Part shown: piece after piece, positions 12,640 to 22,152 of the stretch
Position numbering within the stretch: the stretch's first letter is position 1
Layout of the letters: each line of letters begins with the position of its first letter
NCBI GenBank assembly: GCA_005765155.1
Contig: VCCP01000001.1
Span: 7,068,001 to 7,132,000, forward strand
Direction of reading: 5' to 3'
DNA length: 64,000 nucleotides
Source: Zelopaecilomyces penicillatus
Taxonomy: Eukaryota; Ascomycota; Sordariomycetes; Hypocreales; Pseudodiploosporaceae
Translations under genes and position numbers: made by a program
The notes under the pieces: generated by a model
What the model saw: the letters and a program-made list of their open reading frames with translations, nothing else
Database searches by the model: none
Told to the model about the DNA's origin: nothing

Positions 12640-13233
12640 TTGCATCTTAATCCATACCAGGGTTGTGAGATGCAATTAGACAAATGCGGATCAAGCGGGA
12701 TATTGATGAAAGTCGAATTAGTAGAGTTCGGCTATACTTTTGTTGGCAAGGGCAGCGTCTCTCAGCACCCAAAGCGCTTACTGCACGAGCACAATATTTA
12801 TAAACGACTCGAAGAGCTTCAAGGCGACGTGGTGCCGTTGATGCTGGGAATGGTCTCGTTCAAACCCTCTGGCCATATCTTACGGGGCAATGCATATATG
12901 CGACACCTGCTGCTCATGTCATGGGTTGGAGAGTGGGTGACGGAGAAGATGAAAACTGTCGCAGAGCAGGACAGGGACCAGTTGTTAAAAAGGATCTATA
13001 ACTATGGCGTATGCCACAGAGGCGCACATATCACTAACTTCCTCTGGAATACGGAGCTGGATTGCTTAATGGTGATGGGCTTTGATCGGGCATCCAGCGC
13101 TCCTAAACACAAGCAGTTGTCTGATATTTTGGAGGTGAAGGGGAAACGGAGGAGACGCAAGTTGAAACGCTGGAGCCCGAAACAGAGTCCGCTAAGGGAA
13201 TGTTTCCAGCCTGAATACCTATATGGATGCTAG
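12640..13233 (+). pseudogene. Truncated, catalytically dead protein-kinase-like relic
   Basis: An open frame of 197 codons matches the C-terminal half of a large family of fungal kinase-like proteins. It shows a Gly-Tyr-Thr-Phe-Val-Gly-Lys-Gly strand, HEHNIYKRLEELQG (about residues 49-62), a VPLMLG strand, LLLMSWVG (hinge-like), then a catalytic-loop counterpart CHRGAHITNFLW and a counterpart of the DFE motif reading MGFDRAS. The loop Asp (HRD) is Gly and the metal-binding Asp (DFE) is missing, so it cannot be an active kinase. The upstream N-lobe is absent and stops precede it. It ends in a basic RRRRKLKR segment. It is most likely a fragment left after rearrangement. The nearby 40-bp repeats and AT-rich DNA support a decayed region. 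Confidence 0.55.
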
Positions 13234-13793
13234 TGATTAGATAAAGTCTTCCTTCAAAAGCCAGTGATGTCAGGTTGAATGAATACCTTAATATAGGAAA
13301 GAATAAATATTTAAAACTTGCTGGTATAGAAAAGTGTATAAAGGCAAGGTGCTCAAAGTTGTACAAACTAGTCTTCTCCGTTATAGTATGAACCGTTTCT
13401 GAAATGAATGACGATAACTACACCTGCACAACAAATATCTCAATAGCCAACAGTTTGCAATTGTAATATTCAGAGGGTTTGAATTCATACAGCATTTGTT
13501 AAATATGTAGGAGTATGCTGTAGGTTTTGCAAGGTCGTTTTATCATTTGCACCACAGCACCCATATCATGGCTTCCCATGTGTACCCCTCAAGATATGTC
13601 TTACATCCAATACTATGATCTGCGCCGTGGCTCGGCCGCTACAATATCCAGGATGGTGCACTGTAATCGTATGTGCAGGGATGGCAAAGCAATCAGCCTT
13701 AAGTACCATCCTACCAACATACCCATCCAACCACCATTTCAACCGAGCACAGCACTCTTGCATCTTCTCATAAGCCAAGACTACAGCTTCCAG
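13234..13793. other. Intergenic, upstream of the ubiquitin-like gene
   Basis: No separate gene is seen. The reading frame of the next gene stays open upstream to 13527, so a longer N-terminus cannot be excluded, but the extension has no recognisable feature. Confidence 0.4.
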
Positions 13794-14470
13794 ATGTCTA
13801 CTCACTCCGGTTTAGTCAGACCATTCGTTATGGAACCGGCTGAATTAGAAGTCCCAATCTTGACTGGTAAGTCTCTACTCCAGTGGTTTATCTTGCCAGC
13901 GTCCAACTGTTCAGATCGGGGCAGGATTGTACTTAGGTCACCCGTTGAATACACAATACTTGACATCAAGCACCAACTTGGTACCCATTATGGGTACCCC
14001 ACTGGTGATCGACGATTCCAGCTTTTGGGCCAGTCGTCGGGTAACACAACCCAAGTATTTGAGGATGAAACACTGGTGAGAGATATCATCGCGCAATCCG
14101 TCGTCCTGCGCATCTCCATGCCCGGTACACCTCAGCCCGATCCGGTGAGATATGTCCACTGTTACAAATAATGGGTCTTTTGCCATGTTACTAATGCAAC
14201 CACCAGTTCTCTTTTGCACCAGGAGCACGGCCCTTTGACAACCTAGGTAGTAATACGATCGGCCAGGCTGAAGCCTATGGAAACTCTGAAATCCGAGCTG
14301 GGGATGAACTTTCGATAGAGGCCCTGAGATTGATACTCCAATATACAGGACAAGCTCCAAAGGCGAAGATTGAAATACAGAAGGCGAAGAGCGAAGGCAA
14401 GGCTAGGGTTTGCGGCGGCCATGTACTCGACACTAGGCAGACTAGTGCTGGCGGGAAGCCGGACGAGTAA
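13794..14470 (+). CDS. Ubiquitin-like-fold protein with two HET-s-like motifs
   Basis: Proposed third member of the adjoining amyloid-signalling cluster. Two exons are inferred (13794-14144, 14207-14470), giving 204 residues. A perfect GTAAGT donor at 13867 suggests a further 48-nt, in-frame, stop-free intron (13867-13914) that would remove residues 25-40. Residues ~43-107 have the ubiquitin beta-grasp pattern: a strand RIVLRS, a helix with TILDIKHQLG, then RRFQLLG, FEDETLVRDI and VVLRI. The C-terminal exon carries two segments that resemble HET-s amyloid repeats. One is NTIGQAEAYGNSEIRAGDE (133-151) and the other is KSEGKARVCGGHV (178-190). They lie 39 residues apart, close to the 37-residue spacing in the HET-S protein encoded 372 bases downstream. 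No cysteine-protease-processed diglycine end is present. The beta-grasp call rests on pattern only, as does the motif call. Confidence 0.6.
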
Positions 14471-14842
14471 CCAGATATAGATAGGCTTAATTTCGAGTTT
14501 AATCTGTATTTAAACCACCATGATTCTGTAGATTGTGGTACAATTTGATAACGCTGTTTACATCTTTGTTACACAGTTGCACAGCCTTATGTGAATACGG
14601 CTCACCCATGAAAACGGGCAACCCCGCACTTATGTTGATATTAGGCACCAAGCAGTTTCACAGGTTATCGCGGGGTAGACTCGGGTTTAGTCGCATGACA
14701 TCTGATGAGCTGTTAGAGGACAAATGAGACCCTTGCCGCCACATGTTTGTAGGCTTGACTCTTGAAAGAGAAGTCCCACTAGAACATTCCTAGGTCTTCC
14801 ACTGTCCACTAGTAACTTACATCATCCATCAGTATACTTGCT
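14471..14842. other. Intergenic between ubiquitin-like and HET-S-like genes
   Basis: A 372-base spacer with no gene. It must hold the 3' end of the upstream gene and the promoter of the HET-S-like gene; both genes run in the same direction. Confidence 0.5.
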
Positions 14843-15700
14843 ATGGCTGAGGCTTTCGGTGTCGTTGCAGGCGCCTTGAGTGTGGCGGCTCTGTTCAACA
14901 ACTGTGTCGAGAGCTTTGGGTATATCCAAATGGGCCGTCACTTTGGTCAAGACTACGAGAGATGCCAGTTAAAGGTGGATATTGCCCAGACGAGACTAAG
15001 TACGTGGGGAAGGGCAGCCGGTATCACTGATGCTTCTCGGTTTGCCATATCAGCCGGGGATGAGCGGACAGAACAGATCCGACTAATACTCGAAGAGATT
15101 GGGCTTCTGTTTGCATCTCTTCAGAAAACATCGAAGCGATACGAAATCGGTGCAGAACATGAGAAATTGGTTCCATTTACGGATAACGATATGCACCCAC
15201 TCTTCCGACGGCTCCATGATCGTCTCTCAGTCCGCCAGAGGCAAAAGCAAACGAGTCTTGTGAAAAAGACGACGTGGGCACTGTACGACGGCAAAAACTT
15301 TGACAAGCTTGTGAGGGAGATTACAGGCTTCATCGATGACCTGGAAAAGTTGTATCCCGTCGAAGCAGCTCGTCGTCAGTTGGTTCAGCTAGAGATTGGG
15401 GACATTGATGATGAACCAGCCCTGGCGACCGTCCGAGATGTTGCCACGGATGTCGACAATCTCTTGGCTGAGACAGCAGCACAGAAAGCTCAAGGGTTCG
15501 CAGTGGGGAACTACGCAGGAAAGGTCAGCGTTCAAGAGAAAGTGCGCATACGGGTTGGAAACGAGTATGCCGAAACTGATTTCGGCCGGGTTATGGGGTT
15601 TTTGGATCAGACGACGAATACGGTCGGGTATGTGGATGCTAGGGGTGAGGCGGTGGTTCATATTGGACAAAGGTATGGGGGGCGGGGAATCTTTAATTGA
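14843..15700 (+). CDS. het-s: HET-S-type HeLo-domain protein with prion-forming C-terminus
   Basis: Homologue of the Podospora HET-s/HET-S incompatibility protein, whose C-terminal amyloid signal activates a membrane-targeting, cell-death-inducing HeLo domain. It is a single exon of 285 residues (HET-s is 289). Residues 1 to ~220 are the all-helical HeLo domain, beginning AEAFGVVAGALSVAALFNNC, with RHFGQDYERCQLK at 32-44. Residue 33 is histidine, the residue that in Podospora marks the killing HET-S allele rather than the prion HET-s allele. Residues ~213-285 form the prion-forming tail with two pseudo-repeats, KVRIRVGNEY (233-242) and EAVVHIGQRYGGRG (269-282), joined by DQTTNTVG. The chain ends shortly after YGGRG, as in HET-s. 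It sits just upstream of an NLR gene with a matching N-terminal motif, as in het-S/nwd2. The partner NLR probably templates the fold of this tail. Confidence 0.92.
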   Translation: MAEAFGVVAGALSVAALFNNCVESFGYIQMGRHFGQDYERCQLKVDIAQTRLSTWGRAAGITDASRFAISAGDERTEQIRLILEEIGLLFASLQKTSKRYEIGAEHEKLVPFTDNDMHPLFRRLHDRLSVRQRQKQTSLVKKTTWALYDGKNFDKLVREITGFIDDLEKLYPVEAARRQLVQLEIGDIDDEPALATVRDVATDVDNLLAETAAQKAQGFAVGNYAGKVSVQEKVRIRVGNEYAETDFGRVMGFLDQTTNTVGYVDARGEAVVHIGQRYGGRGIFN

Positions 15701-16252
15701 TGTATACGGGTAAGATGTCTTTCTATCATATCATAGATGGAGTGTTATAAACGTTTGGTTAGTCCTCTGTATATCTAGAAAGAGCCTCAACGTTATGGAC
15801 CATGGTAGTCTTCTCTAAGACATTTGGGAATGGTCAGAAGAACAAAAAGATGATATTGAGTGGCAAGCTCAGATTCAGCAAAGTATATGTCAACAGCGAC
15901 TTGTATCCTCAATTCTCGCTCATTCCAAATGCGCCTTATTGCGCCTCAATGCCATCCCGCCTGCCGTGCCATCCCTGTAAGTTGTTGGTTGCTCTAGCAT
16001 GAGATGAGACTTTCCTTTCCAATCCCACCATTCCTGCCCCCAATACTTCTCTTTCATACCGTAAGGTAGCAGCCGCAGTGTGTTGGCAGCAACCATTGGT
16101 AGACAAATACCCCGCGTTCAGGCATAGCACAATCATCAACAAACAGTCACTTTCTGACTCTCGATCCACGTTTTCGAAGTTCGACAAACCATTCCGCGCC
16201 GAAACCCATAAGCATGCAAAAGTTGGTGGCTTAGGGTATCAAAAACGCAAAG
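15701..16252. other. Intergenic between HET-S-like and NLR genes
   Basis: A 552-base spacer with no gene; it holds the promoter of the NLR gene. Short chance frames occur on both strands. Confidence 0.5.
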
Positions 16253-19200
16253 ATGAGCCATATATCTTCAACTGCCCAAAATGTTCACGCCGAAGGAAAC
16301 GCCAGGGTGCAAGTTGGTAACACCTTCTACTTCTCTCGAGACCCCTGCCTCCAAGCCTTATACACGACCGACCCTGAGCTGGATAAAGAGCGGATCGAGT
16401 ATAATCAAGGCGGCCTGCTCGACGATGTGTATCAGTGGGTCCTCCACAATAAAGATTTCCAGCAATGGCTAAGCAGTGAGGATGGGCTACTATGGATTCA
16501 GGGCGACCCTGGCAAGGGCAAGTCAATGTTGTTGTGCGGTATCATAAACGAGCTGAAAAAAGATGGCGTCACCTTGTCCTATTTCTTCTGCCAGGCGACC
16601 GATGATCGCATCAACAGTGCCACGGCTGTCTTGCGTGGCTTGCTTTATATGCTCATCGGCAAGCAACCGTCTCCCCCGCGGTATGTGCAAGAAAGATACG
16701 ATCGCATCGGCAGCCAGTTGTTCAAAGACGCCAATGCCTGGTTTGCCCTTAGTGATATCTTCAAGGACATCTTGAATGATGGAGACCTACGACCCTCATA
16801 TCTAATCGTCGACGCCCTCGACGAGTGTTTGATCGACCGTGGAAAGCTTCTGGATCTTATAGTCTCTAGTTCTGCCCAGTTTCGCATCAAATGGATCATC
16901 TCCAGTCGGAACTGGCCAATCATTGAGAAATATTTGGGACAAGCGGCAGGCAAGATTGGACTGCGCCTTGAATTGAATGAGAAATCCGTCTCAGCGGCCG
17001 TTGCCGCTTATATCAATATCAAGGTGGATTGGTTAGCGCAGCGGAACCAATATAATGACAACACGAAGCACGCAGTCCGGAGCTACCTGTCATCAAACGC
17101 ACACGGTACCTTTCTCTGGGTTGCTTTAGTATGTCGAGTCCTCGCCAATGTATCCGGATGGGAAGCTGTAAAATCAGTCAAGAAGTTTCCAGCAGAACTC
17201 AATCCCTTTTATCAGCGGATGATAGGCGAGATTTATAGTTCAAAGAATGCTGAACTGTGTGGAAGTATACTTGCCGTCGCCTCGATTGTATACCGACCAA
17301 TCACCCTGGACGAGTTGCCATGTCTTGTCAATATGCCACCAGAAAGTTGCGGCAATGATGAGGCTATAACAGAGATTATAAAGCTTTGTGGTTCTTTTCT
17401 GGCCATCCGAGATGACAATCGTACGATATATTTTGTCCATCAGTCGGCAAAGGACTTCTTATGCGACTGTTCACTCAACACCAATTCTGATAATATGTTT
17501 CAGGGAGGCATGGAAAGAATACACTACGCGCTCTTTTCGAAGTCGCTGCAGCAACTGTCTAAGCCTCAAGCGCTCCGCCGTGACATGTATGACTTGCTGC
17601 ATCTGGGGACTCTGGTAGAAGATGCCATTACACCTACTCCAGATCCCTTGGCTCCATTGAAATACTCATGCATATACTGGGTGGACCACTTGTTCGACGC
17701 AGATGCGACCGAATCTCTCATCTGCACTGATGATCAGCAAGATGAGTGCCCGGTATACAATTTTCTCCGAAACAAGTATATCTACTGGCTCGAAGCTCTC
17801 AGTCTACTTCGAGAGGTGCCAAAGGGAGTCTTGGCCATTGGAAGACTTACCAGCTTAATTCAGGTTCGTACTCGTCCTTTAGAATATTGATGATGGCCTT
17901 ACTAACTGAGATAATCATCTAGAGCATCGCAGAAGGATCTGAGCTATACCACCTACTTCGAGACACGCATCGATTCATCATGTCACACAGATGGATCATT
18001 GAGCATGCGCCTTTGCAAATATACACCTCCGCACTACTATTCACCCCAACTAAGAGCCTTACGCGTCGTTTTTTTGAGGAAAAAAGACCGAAATGGATTA
18101 TGGACAAGTCAATCGAGAAAGAGGAATGGGGCATGTGCGTGTCAACTCTTGAAGGACATACCGCTGAAGTCGGTTTCATTGCCTTCTCAGCCGACGGGAA
18201 ATATATCGTCTCAGCATCATCGGACACTACTATCAGAGTCTGGGACGTCACCACGGCTACATCCAGAGTGACGCTTGGGAAACAGAGTAGCCATATCAGT
18301 CAAGTTAACTTCTTGCCCGACGGCAGATATATCGCAATAGTATTAGAGGACGGCATTATCAAGGTCTGGCGCTGGCGCTGGGGAGAGGATGAGGGCGCTA
18401 TGACCACGACAGCGATACCCAATGAATATGGCGACAATTTTTATGTGATTATCCTCTCAGACGATGGGAAATATATCGCCTCAGAAACACGCGATAATAT
18501 TACGCTCTGGAGTTTGGATCAAGGCGTTATCAAGATGATTGCGAATACTAAAAAAAGTAATGCCATCACAGGCCACAATGAAAACTATATTGTTTCATTT
18601 GCGTTCTCGACTAATGCAAATCATATTGTCTTGGTATTGATACATAATACTTTGAATGTCTTGACCACGGTTGGAGATACTATGATCGTTACTGCTACTT
18701 CAAATACCTGGAGAGAAAGGCTTTCGGGCGATATCTCGCCCGATTTGACAGGTTATATCATTTCATCTGCCTTCTCAGTGGATAGAAAGTATATTGCCAT
18801 AGCAACAAGCAATCATATTATCGGGGTCTGGGACTGGGACTGGAATATTAATGCCAGAACGACTAAATCAGCGATATGCATAGCAAAGCTCGAGGGACAT
18901 AGCGACGAAGTATACTCAATGGTCTTTTCGACTAGCGGGAAATATATCGCTTCAGCATCATTGGACGGCAATGTCAAAGTTTGGGACTGGGGCGGGGGCG
19001 GGGACAGCACCAAGGACACGACCATAGTCACCACGAATACTTGCAAATGTATAGTGACAATTGAAGATTGTTGCACCTGGCGCGGTTCAGTTACCTTCTC
19101 GGCCGACGATGGATGGATCGCCTCAACATCTTTTAATAGTACAATTAAGATTTGGGACTTGGATAAAGGAACCGATGCAACGATCGCTATTACAAAAACC

Positions 19201-21336
19201 GCTACGTGCAAATGTGTAACGATATTGAAAGGACATTATTCTACTATCAACTCGATTGCTTCTTCAAGTGATGGGAAATATCTTGCCTCAGCATCATGCG
19301 ATGGTACTATCAAGATCTGGGATGCTATAACTAATACGTATATGGTGACACTTGAGGGGTCCAATTGTAATGTTCGTTTTATTGCCTTTTCAGCCGACGG
19401 GAAGTATATCGCTTCAGCATCCGGCGATGGACTCATCAGGCTTTGGAACTGCGATAGAGGCGCTGATCCGACAATATCTTATACTACGTTAACCTCTTAC
19501 AAGTGTGTAGCAATAATTGAGACACATGAGAACAACCTTGATTCAGTTATCTTCTCCACTGATGGAAGATATATTGCTTCCACACTGGATAACGGCAATA
19601 TTCAGCTTTGGGACTGGAATAGAGGAAGGAATCTAAACATGGGAAATGCTTCAACGGCTACTACAGCAACAAGACCACATGATGTGACGGCCACCTGCAA
19701 ACGCGTGGCAACAATTCAGAGAAATTTTGAACCCAGAAACTATAGTACAGGCGATCCAGTCGTCTTCTTAGCCGATGGAAAGCATATCATATCAGCGTCA
19801 TCCAATGGTATGGTTGAGATCTGGGGTTACGGAGCAAACAAGGATCACGATGTTACAACGACCGCCGAAAACAAAGCAATACTTTCAAAGGGCCGTTTTG
19901 TAAATTTGAGAGAGGATATTCAATCAGTTGCTCTTTCAATAGATGGGAAAACTGTCGCTTTTGTGTTGAAGAACGGTTCGGTTGAGGTCTGGGGCTGGGG
20001 CTGGGACTTTGGCGTTTTTACAACAATTCGTGATGTCATGACCGCTCCTGAAAAACGTAGAGCGATACTCAAGGGGTATAGCTACGATGGAAAGAGAGAA
20101 ATGATCGAGTTGGTCGCCTTCTCAGCCAATGGGAAGTACATCGCCTCAGCATCACACAACGGTAGTATCAATGTGTGGAACTGGGATGTGACCGTCAAAT
20201 ATGCTAAATGTGTAGCGACACTCGCGGGGCATGAACAATTTAGATTTAGAACTGAAGCAAACGCAATTGCCTTCTCTGCTGATGGAAACTGCATTTTCTC
20301 AGCCTTGAGTGACGGCAGTATCAAGGTGTGGCGCTGGGGCGGTGATGGAGTTGCTATACCAATACCTACGATTGGTAGGATTGCAACATGCACATGCTTT
20401 GCGAGACACGAAAGGCATAGCGATATGATCGGATCAATTATCTTCTCAGCTGATGGGGAATATATCGCCTCAGCATCAAAGGATCATACTATCAAGGTCT
20501 GGAACTGGCAAATGACCGCTACAACAATGATGGTCAAATGTATAGCAACACTCGTGGGGCATTTCCATCCTGTTCAATCGATATTCTTCTCAATTGATGG
20601 GAAATATATTGCCTCTGTATCAGATGATAACGATGTCAAGATCTGGCACACAACAACCGCTATATGCATAGCAACATTCCAGGAGCGACAATACTCGGAT
20701 ATTGACTTGGTCACCTTTTTGGCCGACGGGGAATTTGCTGCTGTATCGAATGCGAGTTGGATGAAGATCTGGCATATAAGAACTGCTAAATGCAGAGCAA
20801 AATTGTTTGCTCCTGCTGTGTATCTCCGGAATATCTATTTGGTCGCTTTTTCAGCCGATGGGAAATATCTTGCCACGGCAGCAGAGGATGATACCGTCAC
20901 GATCTGGGACTTGGATGGACGTCCTGGCCGGTATGCCGTTTTTGGCTTGTATGATGGGGACTATGACTCAATAGGTGAAGGGGCACGAAAAACCACTTCA
21001 ACTGGGCACCTGAGTCATATGTCATTCAGCGCCAATGGTACCTGTCTCGACACAGACAGAGGGTGTATCGAGCTCGAATTGCCTCCATCGTCGATGAAGC
21101 GGAAGTACAACATTACCTCCTTAATATCTACGCCTTCCATACCTTCTGTGCCCTCTGTGCACAGAGACGAATACGGTATCAGCGGTGACAATACATGGAT
21201 CACCCATAATGGCCGAAATATATTGTGGTTGCCGTCTGGACACCGCCCCACTTGCCATGCTGTATATGGATCGGTCGTCGCTATTGGGTGTAGTTCAGGT
21301 CTTCTTTGGCTCATGAAGTTCCCGTTAGAGCTATAA
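16253..21336 (+). CDS. nwd2: NACHT-WD40 NLR with N-terminal HET-s-like motif (NWD2-type)
   Basis: STAND/NLR receptor of 1,674 residues from two exons (16253-17863 and 17923-21336, phase 0). Residues ~10-26 (NVHAEGNARVQVGNTFYF region) form a single HET-s-type amyloid motif like the R0 motif of Podospora NWD2. The NACHT core follows: Walker A GDPGKGKS at 84-91, Walker B LIVDALDEC at 184-192, a sensor strand WIISSRNWP, then GTFLWVALVC and a winged-helix-like region. A conserved linker (LLRDTHRFI ... HAPLQIYTSALLF) bridges the intron. From residue ~590 on there are about 18 WD40 repeats with the FSADGKYIASAS...IKVWD pattern. Several are degenerate (third, fourth, eleventh, seventeenth) and none are near-identical. 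In the known system, ligand binding to the repeats oligomerises NACHT, ordering the N-terminal motif into an amyloid seed for the HeLo partner encoded 552 bases upstream. Confidence 0.92.
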
Positions 21337-22152
21337 GCATATAACCAACTCTTGTCCATGATTTCTCTTTTTCTTTTTTTCTCTTTGAGGGGCCTGCATA
21401 GTATTATACATTACTGGCTATAATTGCTAAGATATTTCACTCAAAAAGAAATGGCAAATTTCTGTTAGTTTTTACGGCTTTTTGTGAGATACCATTGTGC
21501 TATATATTCAACTAGAAATTCACAAGGATAACATATGAGACTATACAGTGAACAGTCTAGGTTTTAATTGCCAGCTTCAAGGAATTGAGGTCGCCTCATA
21601 ATAGTAAGGACATGGAGATGCAATAGCAAGCGTATTTGTATGGTACAAGTTTTGATTACTGACAGGAACTTTGAGACTCACCAACAAATTCAATTCATCC
21701 TTTCAATACTAACACTTAAACTTTAATCCCTTTTCGCTTTAATCCGTGAATCACAGGCGCCTTGTTTAGTACAGTCTTCCAGCATCCAGGTACGGGATGA
21801 GCGCTGAGTAATGCGCTGAGTGAGGCGCTGAGTGAGGGTGCTGAATTAGCGCTGCCGGCACATGGATTTCAGCGGAGGATTCAGCTGGATGATGTGCTAA
21901 GCAGCGTATACAGTAAGAAGTCATCATGGATCCTCAGTCCGGAATGGCTTACAGGCAAGTTGATATTAATATTAATACCGATAACGTTTATAGGCGAGTA
22001 AAGCCCATCTTTTTACATTCTAGAATAGTTTGGCATCTCATATCTTCTCTAAAATACCCAAGGCGCATTACATTCACGAGCGTTCCTGTACATCACCATA
22101 CCATCCATACCATCCATACCATCACCCAGCTCAACACCTCTAATTCATCATC
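21337..22152. other. Intergenic
   Basis: No gene is seen. It contains a short direct-repeat cluster near 21801-21857 and a CCATCCATA-type simple repeat near 22096-22122, just before the next ATG. Confidence 0.5.
21801..21857. repeat. Short repeats of gcgctgagt
   Basis: Three copies of gcgctgagt at 21801, 21813 and 21825, followed by related gtgctgaat and gcgctg. They form an irregular minisatellite about 300 bases before the ATP-grasp/methyltransferase gene. Confidence 0.7.

Noticed and set aside
17980..21336. WD40 part as a separate gene starting at 17980
   Set aside because: The intron 17864-17922 is in phase and joins a linker conserved between NACHT and WD40 parts in NWD proteins.
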